Assembly (NCBI RefSeq): GCF_014297595.2
Contig: NZ_CP060414.2
Coordinates: 2,864,410 to 2,928,409, forward strand
Length of the DNA stretch: 64,000 nucleotides
Reading direction: 5' to 3'
Origin: Neisseria musculi
Lineage (GTDB): Bacteria > Pseudomonadota > Gammaproteobacteria > Burkholderiales > Neisseriaceae
The notes beneath the pieces are model-generated. The model did not search any database. It worked only from the letters and a program-made list of their open reading frames with translations, and had not been told where the DNA came from. Made by a program: the position numbers and the translations under genes. Shown here in pieces: positions 18,366 through 26,477 of the stretch (position 1 is its first letter; each line of letters begins with the position of its first letter).

Positions 18366-18454
18366 ATTAATTTTTTAACATACAGTTTTGGGACGGTGTC
18401 GCTGTTGTTTTTTGCTTTATTTTAATAAATTTCGATATTTTTCCCAATCTCCCC

Positions 18455-18483
18455 TTGACTGTGCCATACAACATAGGTAAAAA
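18455..18483 (+). promoter_or_regulatory. Possible sigma-70 promoter of the cold-shock gene
   Basis: TTGACT, 17 bases, TAAAAA. Transcription from here would give a leader of roughly 115 bases before the cold-shock ATG, as is usual for cspA-type mRNAs. The -10 is weak. Confidence 0.4.
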
Positions 18484-18606
18484 GCGCTCTAAGCAGAGCT
18501 TGGCATCTAAAAAAGCATATGGGTTTGGAGAAGCTCGAAACTTTTGGTTTTTATTATGTTGCCTGAATTTTGCTGTTTTTGTTAATTTTTTAGTATAGGA
18601 AGTTCA

Positions 18607-18810
18607 ATGGCAACCGGTATTGTTAAATGGTTTAACGACGCTAAAGGTTTTGGTTTTATCACCCCCGATGAAGGCGGCGAAGATTTGTTTGCCCATTTCT
18701 CTGCCATCAATATGGAAGGTTTCAAAACCCTGAAAGAAGGCCAACGTGTTTCTTTCGATGTAACCACCGGCCCCAAAGGCAAACAAGCCGCCAATATTCA
18801 GGCTGCTTGA
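18607..18810 (+). CDS. cspA: Cold-shock domain protein
   Basis: This 67-aa single cold-shock domain binds single-stranded RNA/DNA through RNP1 (KGFGFI, residues 14-19) and RNP2 (LFAHF). Length and sequence are typical of CspA-family RNA chaperones. GGAAG precedes the ATG. A long 5' leader and a following hairpin make it a single-gene transcript, divergent from clpS-clpA. Confidence 0.95.
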
Positions 18811-18851
18811 TTCAGTTGGGCCGGAGTGTTCCGGCTTCAATTCAAGAAGGT

Positions 18852-18876
18852 ATGGCGGGTTGCAAAACCTGCCATT
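18852..18876 (+). terminator. Terminator after the cold-shock gene
   Basis: TGGCGGGTT and AACCTGCCA form a nine-base stem with one mismatch, followed by TTTATTTTTGCTTGTTTTT. It lies about 45 bases after the stop. Confidence 0.65.
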
Positions 18877-18903
18877 TATTTTTGCTTGTTTTTCAGACGG
18901 CCG

Positions 18904-19113
18904 ATGATGAATACAGTCAAGCCGGGAATCTACCGCCACTATAAAGGCAATTTATACGAAGTGCTCGGCACCGCCCGCCACAGCGAAACCGAAGAGCTGT
19001 TGGTGGTTTACCGCGCCCTCTACGGTGATTACGGCTTATGGGTGCGCCCCGCTGCCATGTTTGCCGAAAGTGTCGGCGGCGTTTTGCGCTTTAGCTGCAT
19101 ACGCGGATTTTAA
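18904..19113 (+). CDS. DUF1653 family protein
   Basis: This 69-aa protein has the DUF1653 pattern: [23 protein letters not shown] near the start and [20 protein letters not shown] in the middle. The family is widespread and of unknown function. I start it at the double ATG at 18904-18909; the open frame upstream overlaps the cspA terminator. Its last ten residues (RFSCIRGF) differ from the usual family end. Confidence 0.82.
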   Translation: MMNTVKPGIYRHYKGNLYEVLGTARHSETEELLVVYRALYGDYGLWVRPAAMFAESVGGVLRFSCIRGF

Positions 19114-19116
19114 AAC

Positions 19117-19160
19117 GCTTTCAGACGGCCTTTTGCTACAATAGGCCGTCTGAAAAAAGC
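19117..19160. terminator. DUS-pair hairpin between DUF1653 gene and smpB
   Basis: GCTTTCAGACGGCCT and AGGCCGTCTGAAAAAAGC face each other across about ten bases. It separates the two same-strand genes and probably terminates the first. Confidence 0.65.
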
Positions 19161-19184
19161 AACCTTGTCGGAATATCACACACC

Positions 19185-19631
19185 ATGAGCATCGCCAACA
19201 ACCGCAAAGCCTTTCACGATTATTTTATCGAAGACCAAATCGAAGCCGGTTTGGTGCTCGAGGGCTGGGAAGTGAAAGCCGTCCGCGCAGGCCGCGTGCA
19301 GCTCAAAGAGAGCTATATCCATTGGAAGAAAGACGCGTTTTATCTGGTGGGCTGCCACATCACCGCGCTGCCGGCCGCCTCCACCCATGTGAAGCCCGAT
19401 CCGGTGCGCCCGCGCAAACTGCTGCTGAAACAGCCGGAAATCAACAAACTAATCGGCAAAACCGAGCGTGCGGGCTACACCATTGTGCCGCTGAACCTGC
19501 ATTACAGCCGGGGCTGTATCAAAATGGACATCGGCCTGGCCAAAGGCAAAAAGCAGCACGACAAACGCCAAAGCCTGAAAGAAGCCGACTGGAAGCGCGA
19601 GAAACAGCGTTTGATGAAAAACGCGGGTTAG
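19185..19631 (+). CDS. smpB: SmpB, tmRNA-binding protein
   Basis: This 148-aa protein matches SmpB along its whole length: [39 protein letters not shown], and the C-terminal basic tail [20 protein letters not shown] that enters the mRNA channel. It works with tmRNA to free stalled ribosomes. The tmRNA gene (ssrA) is not in this window. Confidence 0.97.
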   Translation: MSIANNRKAFHDYFIEDQIEAGLVLEGWEVKAVRAGRVQLKESYIHWKKDAFYLVGCHITALPAASTHVKPDPVRPRKLLLKQPEINKLIGKTERAGYTIVPLNLHYSRGCIKMDIGLAKGKKQHDKRQSLKEADWKREKQRLMKNAG

Positions 19632-19691
19632 CGGCTTCTGCCTCTTTCCAGGCCGTCTGAAACGTTCAATCGATATGACTAAGGAAACACG

Positions 19692-20144
19692 ATGAAACAC
19701 CCAATCAAAATATTGTCTTTAGCCTTAACGGCGGTCGTTTTAAGCGCGTGCGGCAGCACCAAAGTCAGCGTGGCAGAAGGGAAGGCCGGCGAGCTGGAAA
19801 GCATCAGCCGCATCTGCATCATTCCCAACGCCAAACGCACCCCGAAAGGTTTGGAAAACGTGATTGCCCGTTCGCTGAAAAAACACGGTATCGACAGCGA
19901 AATCGTCAATGTTTCAGACCGTAAACGCCTCTACACGCCCGAATGCCGTTACAACCTGCGCTATGTTTCGGCAGGCAGCCCGCAGATGATTGAAAAAATT
20001 ACCATTATTCTGCGTACGCCTGATTATGGTGTTGCCACCATAGGCTATAATGTCAGCGATGATCCTGCTTGGCGCAGCATGCCCGATTTGCAGAAGCAAA
20101 CCAACGGCATCATTGCACGCCTGCTGGGTAAAAACACGCAATAA
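19692..20144 (+). CDS. Predicted lipoprotein, Sbal_3080-like
   Basis: This 150-aa protein has a lipoprotein signal with lipobox LSAC (C20). The mature part has ISRICIIPNAKRTPKGLE and a mixed alpha/beta pattern that resembles the Sbal_3080 family of small lipoproteins; I am only moderately sure of that match. It is probably attached to the outer membrane. A DUS-pair terminator follows. Confidence 0.72.
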   Translation: MKHPIKILSLALTAVVLSACGSTKVSVAEGKAGELESISRICIIPNAKRTPKGLENVIARSLKKHGIDSEIVNVSDRKRLYTPECRYNLRYVSAGSPQMIEKITIILRTPDYGVATIGYNVSDDPAWRSMPDLQKQTNGIIARLLGKNTQ

Positions 20145-20158
20145 TTTACACCTTACCC

Positions 20159-20198
20159 TTCAGACGGCCCGCACAACCAATCATGCAGGCCGTCTGAA
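20159..20198 (+). terminator. DUS-pair terminator after the lipoprotein gene
   Basis: TTCAGACGGCC and GGCCGTCTGAA face each other across 18 bases. It lies 15 bases after the stop. Confidence 0.7.
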
Positions 20199-20415
20199 TA
20201 CTTATCCGCACCGGAGTCTGCACCATGCCCCAAGCCTCGCTCGCTTTGCCGCTGTTTCTGATTGTTGCCGGTGCCGTGTGGTTTCTCAAAACCACCGGCA
20301 TTCTGCCTGCCACCGCTACGCTGGTTGCCATCGGCCTGGTTGTTGCCGGTGCCGCCGTATTGGTGATGGACGGCATCAACAAGCAGTCGGTCGTGTCCGG
20401 CCCGCTTTTAATTTA

Positions 20416-21135
20416 GGGGCTGTCCTAGATAACTAGAACAAATCCTGCTTTACTAATTGTTTTAAAATAGAAATTTGAAATTTTATCTCACTGTTGTTAA
20501 AACGCCATTCACACTCTTTCAAATACAGTTCAAAATGCTCTTTGGGAATGCCGTTAAACTTGCGTAAATGGCGTTTTGCTTGGTTCCAAAAGTTCTCAAT
20601 TCCGTTAATGTGATTTTGTCGCTCAGCAAAATGTGTGCTGTGATTGATCCGAAAATGTGAAAATTCGCTCACATCAAGAACGTCATAACTTTTGTAACAA
20701 TCGGTATAAACAATGCTATCAGGCTTCACTTGCTCGCGGATAATTGGCAATAAAGTCGCAGTTTGTGTATTGGGTACGGCAACGGTGTAAACCTTACCAT
20801 TACGCTTCAAAAGCCCGAATACAGCCACTTTGCCAGCCGCACCGCGACCACGTTTGCCTTTGCGTTGTCCGCCAAAATAGCTTTCATCAACTTCTACTTC
20901 ACCATCAAGCATTTCCAGATGCGGGCTGTTGTGATAGATAAGTAAGCGCAAACGGTGGAAGTAATAGGCAGCGGTATTTTTATTGACGCTAACTAATTGC
21001 GCCGCTGTGCGAGCGGTAACACCTGCAACAAATAGTTCAATCAGTTTGTTTTGCTTGTACTGACTTAAACGACTTTTTCTCATAGGGATTATTCTAACCT
21101 GAAGTTAAATTTCCCTAGTTATCTAGTACAGCCCC
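20416..21135 (-). mobile_element. IS1595-family (IS1016-like) insertion sequence, copy 2
   Basis: This 720-bp element is in the opposite orientation to copy 1. The ends are the same and the target duplication is TTAATTTA (20408-20415 and 21136-21143). The end sequences and encoded transposase match copy 1 wherever I compared them. The target is again AT-rich. Confidence 0.95.
20433..21083 (-). CDS. IS1595/IS1016-like transposase (copy 2)
   Basis: This 216-aa protein is identical to the transposase at 14781-15431, with the same catalytic residues and no frameshift. Both genes are read outward from the 5-kb segment that lies between the two elements' 3' ends, so the pair forms an inverted repeat around clpA through the truncated membrane protein gene. 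Confidence 0.93.
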   Translation of the reverse strand: MRKSRLSQYKQNKLIELFVAGVTARTAAQLVSVNKNTAAYYFHRLRLLIYHNSPHLEMLDGEVEVDESYFGGQRKGKRGRGAAGKVAVFGLLKRNGKVYTVAVPNTQTATLLPIIREQVKPDSIVYTDCYKSYDVLDVSEFSHFRINHSTHFAERQNHINGIENFWNQAKRHLRKFNGIPKEHFELYLKECEWRFNNSEIKFQISILKQLVKQDLF

Positions 21136-21288
21136 TTAATTTATATCGGCGCGGCGGTTTATTTGAAAAGCCGCTATCTGCTGGGTATCGCGCCTTTGGC
21201 GGCACTGGGCATGATGGTATTGGGCTGCCTGCTGCTGCTTTCCCGCAGCAATATCGTGCCGCACAAACGGGTGAAACTGCCCGAATGA

Positions 21289-21702
21289 CAACAATAAAAT
21301 TTTAATAAAAAAATATTTTGATTGTTTTTATACTGTTTTGCCGGAGTGGCCGGCGCCATCAGGCAGGATATTCCATTAAGCTGCCCGCAATCGTTATGGA
21401 TAAAACAGCATGATTAAAAGAATCCGACCGCACTAAGGCGGGGCGGCCGCACCATTGAGCGAAATAGTGCCCGTAGCCATTCTTACCGCCAAATTGCCGC
21501 CGTTTGCGCCCCCGAATATGCCGTTGCCGAAAGGTTGCGATATCAGGCCGTATCAAGGCCGTCTGAAACGGGTTTTCAGACGGCCTTGATATATAGCACC
21601 GGGTGTTTTCGGAGAAGCCCTGCCGGCCGGGCGGCATCTTCTGATTCGGGTGGGCAGCGCATCGGGCGTGGTGTGCCGTTGCCGCACATCCGGCTGCGGT
21701 GA
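21289..21702. other. Intergenic region with a strong DUS-pair terminator
   Basis: No gene is supported. At 21552-21590, ATCAAGGCCGTCTGAAA and TTTCAGACGGCCTTGAT form a perfect 17-bp stem with a five-base loop, placed to end priA transcripts (minus strand) and the split membrane-protein gene (plus strand). Confidence 0.7.
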
Positions 21703-23871
21703 TCACATCTCTGCAGGGTCCACATCCACCGACCATCTGATTTTACTGTCGCGGTATTGCTGCAACACCTGCACCCACAGGCTTACGGCGCGGTGCAGGC
21801 TGCGGCGGTCGGCAGATTCTAAAAACACTTGGGCGCGCTCGCGTTCGGCCAGGCGCACCATAAACATCGGCGCGGGGCCGAACACGGACACGTCTGCGCC
21901 GATGAACGGCTCGGTTACGGATTTGATATCGTTGAGAAAATCCATTGCATCGGCCACTTCGGCTGCATCGGCGCGGATGGCCGTCTGAAAGGCAAACGGC
22001 GGCATCTGCAACAGCTCGCGGCCGGCCAGTTCGGCTTCGGCGAAGGCGGGATAGTTTTGCGCTTTCACGGCGGCGAATACGGGGTGTTCGGGCAGCCGGG
22101 TCTGTATCAGCACCTTGCCGGCAGTCTGCGCACGCCCCGCACGGCCGGACACCTGCATCAGCTCGGCAAACAGGCGTTCGGGGGCGCGGAAGTCGGCGCT
22201 GTAGAGGCTGCCGTCTGCATTGAGCACCACCACCAGATTCAGGCGGGCGAAGTCGTGGCCTTTGGCGAGCATCTGGGTGCCGACCAGCACATCGATTCCG
22301 TTGTCGGCAATGCGGCGGTATAAATCGGCCCAATTGTGTTGGTGGGCGGTGCTGTCGCGGTCAACGCGGGCGATGGCGGCTTCGGGCATCAGCGCGCGCA
22401 GGGTTTCTTCAACGCGCTGTGTGCCTTGGCCGACAGCGGTCAGATCCTGGTTGCCGCATTCGGGGCATTTGTAGGGGATGGGGCTGCGGTAGTCGCAATG
22501 GTGGCAGCGCAGTTGGCGGGCGCGCTGGTGCAGCACCATTTTGGCCGAACAGCGCGGGCAGCCGGAAACATGGCCGCAGTCGCCGCAAAACAGGGCGGGG
22601 GCGAAGCCCCGGCGGTTGAGGTAAACCAGCGACATGCCGCCTTGCCGGTAGTTTTGCTGCAACAGTTTGAGGGCTTGCGGCGAGAAGCCGTTGTCGAGTT
22701 TCAGACGGCCGGTGTTTAAAATTTCCACCTGCGGCGGCCGGGCGGCGGTATGGGCGCGTTGGGGTAATTCCAACAGCCGGTAAGCGCCGCTTTGCGCTTT
22801 GTGCCAGCTCTCAAGGCTGGGGGTGGCGGAGCCGAGCACTATCGGGCAGCCGCTCTGCTTGGCGCGCCACACGGCCAAATCGCGGGCTTGGTAGCGCAGC
22901 TCGTTATCTTGTTTGAACGAGCCGTCGTGTTCTTCGTCCACCACAATCAGGCCAAGCTCGGGCAGCGGCGTGAACACCGCCAGCCGCGTGCCGATAACCA
23001 GCCGGGCTTGGCCGAGCAGGGCGCGCAGATAATCCTGCGTGCGCCGGCCTGCTGCGGTTTGGCTGTGCAGCACGGCAGCGGGCACACCGGCAAACCGTGC
23101 CCGCACCCGCTTGAGCAGCTGTGGCGTGAGGTTGATTTCGGGCAGCAGAAACAGCACCTGCCTGCCCGCTGCCAACACTTCGGCCATCACATCGAAATAC
23201 ACTTCGGTTTTGCCGCTGCCGGTGATGCCGTAAAGCAGAAACGGCTGAAAAGTGCTGCAGGCGGCCTGCACGGCCTGCGATGCGGCCTGCTGGGCGGCGT
23301 TGGGCATATGTTCGGACGGGTTCAGCTTCGGTGCGGCGGCGTTTAAGGCCTGTATCCAGCCTCGGGCGGCCCATTCCTGCACAAGCTTGGGCGCTTGGGG
23401 GTGGATGCGTTTTAAGGCCGCCATTTCGAGGCCGTCTGAAAACAGCGCCTGCCACAATGCGTGTTTTTTATGGAACCGCTGCGGCGGCGGTGTTTGCACC
23501 CTGCCGCTTTGGTTTAAGGCGTAAAACAGCGGCGGTTGCGGCATTTCAACGGGTTTGGGCTCTTTCAGCCCCGCCGGCAGCGCGGCAAATACGGTTTGGC
23601 CGGTGGGGTAATGGTAATAGCGCGCAACAAATCCAACCAATTCGAGCCAACGTTCCGGCAGCCGGGCTTCTTCGGTAAAAGCCGTTTGCACGGGCAGGAT
23701 TTTCTCAACTGCTATGCTGCTTTCCACGCCGCTTGCCCACACCACGCCCGCTACCGTTTTGCCGCGAAACGGCACCGCCACCCGGCAGCCGGCGGGCAGT
23801 GCGGTCGGGTGGCGGTAGGTGAAGAGGCCGTCTGAAACCGGCACGTTGAGCGCGATGTGGTGCAAAATCAT
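21703..23871 (-). CDS. priA: PriA, primosomal replication restart helicase
   Basis: This 722-aa DEXH helicase restarts stalled replication forks. Walker A is GITGSGKT at about 215-222, and the DEXH box reads VVDEEHDGSFKQ. The zinc-binding insert has the expected eight cysteines (CGDCGHVSGCPRC, then CHHC and CPEC). The C-terminal helicase motifs include VLVGTQMLAKGHDF and QVSGRAGRA. I start it at the ATG at 23871 (MILHHIALNVP), the conserved PriA N-terminus, rather than 17 codons upstream. Confidence 0.96.
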   Translation of the reverse strand: MILHHIALNVPVSDGLFTYRHPTALPAGCRVAVPFRGKTVAGVVWASGVESSIAVEKILPVQTAFTEEARLPERWLELVGFVARYYHYPTGQTVFAALPAGLKEPKPVEMPQPPLFYALNQSGRVQTPPPQRFHKKHALWQALFSDGLEMAALKRIHPQAPKLVQEWAARGWIQALNAAAPKLNPSEHMPNAAQQAASQAVQAACSTFQPFLLYGITGSGKTEVYFDVMAEVLAAGRQVLFLLPEINLTPQLLKRVRARFAGVPAAVLHSQTAAGRRTQDYLRALLGQARLVIGTRLAVFTPLPELGLIVVDEEHDGSFKQDNELRYQARDLAVWRAKQSGCPIVLGSATPSLESWHKAQSGAYRLLELPQRAHTAARPPQVEILNTGRLKLDNGFSPQALKLLQQNYRQGGMSLVYLNRRGFAPALFCGDCGHVSGCPRCSAKMVLHQRARQLRCHHCDYRSPIPYKCPECGNQDLTAVGQGTQRVEETLRALMPEAAIARVDRDSTAHQHNWADLYRRIADNGIDVLVGTQMLAKGHDFARLNLVVVLNADGSLYSADFRAPERLFAELMQVSGRAGRAQTAGKVLIQTRLPEHPVFAAVKAQNYPAFAEAELAGRELLQMPPFAFQTAIRADAAEVADAMDFLNDIKSVTEPFIGADVSVFGPAPMFMVRLAERERAQVFLESADRRSLHRAVSLWVQVLQQYRDSKIRWSVDVDPAEM

Positions 23872-23952
23872 GCGGGCATTATAAGCGATATGGCGGCTTT
23901 GCTGAATGCGGCGCGGCGGCACGGCTTCGGGCAGACAGGGTGAATCTGCTTG

Positions 23953-24096
23953 ATTGGCGTTACGGCGTTGCTGCGCCGCAGCTCAAAGAAAACGGTTTGG
24001 CAGGCCGCCCGGGCGGCGGCGGAACCGGTTTGCATTCTCTGAACTGCCTGCCGCCGGCTGCTTTTTACCGAAAATCAAGCAGATTCACTATAATGG
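23953..24096. repeat. Diverged Correia-like element upstream of rarD
   Basis: The sequence follows the order of the Correia element known from pathogenic Neisseria: GGCGTTGCTGCGCCGCAGCTCAAAGAAAACGGTTT, a middle GCGGAACCGGTTTG, then CTGCCTGC.GCCGGCTGC and an end TTCACTATAAT. It is clearly diverged. The end supplies a perfect TATAAT (24089-24094) just before rarD, so it may drive that gene. The recognition rests on memory of the element and needs an alignment. Confidence 0.55.
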
Positions 24097-24116
24097 CGGT
24101 TTTTTATGGCTTTGTT

Positions 24117-25031
24117 ATGAATCCCGCGCATTCCGCCCGAGAAACCCGCAAAGGCATTTGGTATGCCGTTGGCTGTTATGCTGTTTGGGGGCTGTTTCCG
24201 ATTTATTGGTATCCCGTCAGCCGGGCGGGCATGGCGGCAGAGCAGGTGTTGGCACAGCGGATTGTGTGGTCGGCACTGTTTGCCGTGGCGGTGCTGCTGT
24301 TTACCAGCCGGCAGGGTGAGTTTGCCGGCGTGTTCAGACGGCCGCACATTCTGGCCGCACTGTTTTTGAGCGGGTTCTGCATCGGCGCAAACTGGCTGGT
24401 GTATTTGTGGGCGATTGCCAATCATCATGTGCTCGATGCCAGCTTGGGCTATTTTATGTCGCCGCTTTTCAGCGTGTTTCTCGGCCGCGCGGTGTTGAAA
24501 GAAAGGCTGGATAAACAGCAGGCGGCTGCGGTAGCACTGGCGTTTGCGGGGATGGTGTGGCTGGCGTTGCCGGCAGGGCAGGTGCCGTGGGTGGCGCTGC
24601 TGCTGACGCTGACTTTCGGATGCTACGGTTTTATCCGCAAACTTGCGCCGGTGGGCGCTTTGGTGGGGCTGACTTGGGAAACCCTGATTCTGCTGCCCTT
24701 TGCGCTGGGTTATTTGGCACACCATTATGCGGCAGGCAGCCTGCAGTTTGCCGGTTTGGGCGCGTTGCCGCTGGCAGTGCTGCTCGGTTCGGGCGTGGCC
24801 ACCACCGTGCCGTTATTGATGTTTGCCGCCGGTGCGCGGCGGATTCCACTCTCAATGCTCGGTATGCTGCAGTATTTTTCGCCTGTGCTGCAATTGGCGG
24901 CCGGCCTATTGCTGTTCGGCGAGACTTTTGATACCGGCCGCTTAATCGGCTACGGCTGGGTATGGCTGGGCGTGGCGCTGTATTTGGCCGCCGCATGGCG
25001 GCAGCACCGTGCCGCAGGGCATCGGGTGTGA
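24117..25031 (+). CDS. rarD: RarD, EamA-family transporter
   Basis: This 304-aa protein has ten predicted helices in two EamA repeats. RarD-type features are GIWYAVGCYAVWGLFPIYWY at the start, the early LAQRIVWS motif, and NWLVYLWAIANHHVLDASLGY. RarD homologues were named for chloramphenicol sensitivity; the transported substrate is unknown. I take the ATG at 24117; an in-frame ATG at 24093 and a longer frame from 23940 run through the Correia-like repeat. Confidence 0.87.
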   Translation: MNPAHSARETRKGIWYAVGCYAVWGLFPIYWYPVSRAGMAAEQVLAQRIVWSALFAVAVLLFTSRQGEFAGVFRRPHILAALFLSGFCIGANWLVYLWAIANHHVLDASLGYFMSPLFSVFLGRAVLKERLDKQQAAAVALAFAGMVWLALPAGQVPWVALLLTLTFGCYGFIRKLAPVGALVGLTWETLILLPFALGYLAHHYAAGSLQFAGLGALPLAVLLGSGVATTVPLLMFAAGARRIPLSMLGMLQYFSPVLQLAAGLLLFGETFDTGRLIGYGWVWLGVALYLAAAWRQHRAAGHRV

Positions 25032-25111
25032 ATGCCAGGCGCTGCATGGGCGGGCGCGATATTGCGGGCAGGATGCTTGAAAACCCGAGACGTGGGATGT
25101 CCCGGCGGGTG

Positions 25112-26041
25112 TTAAGCCTTCAGCCAGTTTTTCGCGGCATCCATATCCGCCCAAATCTGCAGCTTCAAATCTTCGATACTGTCGAATTTTTTTTCATCGC
25201 GCAGTTTGTGCAGAAAGCGCACACTCAAACGCTGTCCGTAAAGGTTTCCCTGAAAATCAAAAAGATGCACTTCCAGCTTTTGGCGGCGCGATGCCGACAC
25301 GCTGGGGTTGAAGCCGAAGCTGGCCACGCCGCAGCGTTTGCCGAAACTGCCCTCGGCCTCCACCACAAACACACCGTTTAAAGGATAGCGGTGGTGCGCA
25401 AGCTGCACGTTGGCGGTGGGGCTGCCCAGGGTGCGCCCGAGCTTGCTGCCGTGTTTGATGCGGCCGCCGAGTGTGTAGTCGCGGCCGAGCAGTTTGCGGG
25501 CGTGTTCCAAGCGGCCGTCTGAAAGGGCTTGACGTATGGCGGTGCTGCTGGCGCGGATATTTTCCACCAACACCGAAGGCGTGCGCTCGGTAATCATGCC
25601 GGGTTGGTTTTGCAGCATCTCGAAGCTGCCTTTGCGCCCTGCACCGAAGCGGAAATCATCGCCGATTAACAGATATCGGGTGTTTAGGCTCCCGCGCAGA
25701 ATGCTGTCGATAAAGGCTTGCGCGCCCATGCCGGCAAAGGCTTGGTCGAAACGCAGCACCCACACAGCATCGACACAGCCGGTTTCGCGCAGCAGTTGCA
25801 GTTTGCTGCGCAGGGGGGAAATGCGGTAAGGCTGCTCCCGGCCGCTTTGGCGGGCGAAAAATTCCTGCGGTTGCGGCTCGAACACCACCACCGCAACAGG
25901 CAGGCCTCGGCTTCGGGCTTCTTGCTCCAGCCGCTGCAGGATATGGCGGTGGCCGAGGTGGACGCCGTCAAAATTGCCGATGGTAACGGCGCTGCCGTGG
26001 GGGAAGTGGGGCGGCATGTGCCGGCCGAACCAGATTTTCAT
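25112..26041 (-). CDS. ribF: RibF, riboflavin kinase/FAD synthetase
   Basis: This 309-aa bifunctional enzyme has an N-terminal FAD synthetase (nucleotidyltransferase) with VTIGNFDGVHLGHRHI and LIGDDFRFGAGRKG, and a C-terminal riboflavin kinase with GRTLGSPTANVQL and YPLNGVFVV. It makes FMN and FAD from riboflavin in the cytoplasm. The ATG at 26041 matches the family N-terminus; the open frame continues 51 codons upstream into a DUS hairpin and is not used. Confidence 0.95.
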   Translation of the reverse strand: MKIWFGRHMPPHFPHGSAVTIGNFDGVHLGHRHILQRLEQEARSRGLPVAVVVFEPQPQEFFARQSGREQPYRISPLRSKLQLLRETGCVDAVWVLRFDQAFAGMGAQAFIDSILRGSLNTRYLLIGDDFRFGAGRKGSFEMLQNQPGMITERTPSVLVENIRASSTAIRQALSDGRLEHARKLLGRDYTLGGRIKHGSKLGRTLGSPTANVQLAHHRYPLNGVFVVEAEGSFGKRCGVASFGFNPSVSASRRQKLEVHLFDFQGNLYGQRLSVRFLHKLRDEKKFDSIEDLKLQIWADMDAAKNWLKA

Positions 26042-26155
26042 AGGCGTTGTTCTGCGGTGGGGTGTCAAAAGGGCGGTATTGTAAGCCGATTCGGCAGCTT
26101 TCGGAATACGGCGCAAAACTTGTTGGGCAGGGCGTTGCCTTGCCGGCAAGATATT

Positions 26156-26187
26156 AAGGCCGTCTGAAAATATTTTCAGACGGCCTT
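26156..26187. terminator. DUS-pair hairpin upstream of ribF
   Basis: AAGGCCGTCTGAAAA and TTTTCAGACGGCCTT form a perfect stem around TA. On the minus strand it follows tal (stop at 26478) and precedes ribF, so it probably ends tal transcripts. Confidence 0.7.
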
Positions 26188-26280
26188 TGGGCAAAACCCG
26201 CAGCGGCCGTTTAACGTCTGCGTTACCGCCGGCGGAAAAACCGGATTTGGCGCAGGCCGGTATTTTCAGGTTTCAATATG

Positions 26281-26420
26281 GTTGTACACGGTTTCTCAAA
26301 ATAACCGTGAATCCGCTTGGTTTTTGATACAGGGCAGCAGGCCGCAGACGATACGGAGCGGGGGGGGGGGCGGCTCTGCTGCCGTTTGGGGCGGCCGGCA
26401 AAACCGCTCTCTTGGGGCTG
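26281..26420. repeat. Correia-like remnant with an 11-G tract
   Basis: GAATCCGCTTGGTTTTTGATAC, then GCAGCAGGCCGCAGACGATACGGAGC, follows the reverse order of a Correia element. A run of 11 G (26360-26370) interrupts it. The gap between tal and ribF (26195-26477) holds no supported gene; a plus-strand frame through the tract looks non-coding. Confidence 0.5.
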
Positions 26421-26477
26421 GGGCGCGGCAGAGCCGTAACGGTGGAAATCAGGCGGGTTCGCGGTTTGCTGAATCTG

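Larger units (their letters stand above)
20225..21288 (+). pseudogene. Four-helix membrane protein gene split by the IS
   Basis: Without the IS and one target copy, the two pieces join into a 111-aa protein starting at 20225 (MPQASLALPL) and ending at the TGA at 21286-21288. The joined sequence has four hydrophobic helices (two before and two after the insertion) and a short basic tail. The IS creates a TAG right at its border, leaving a 63-residue product with only two helices. The function is unknown. The parts rejoin exactly in frame, so the insertion is recent. Confidence 0.85.
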
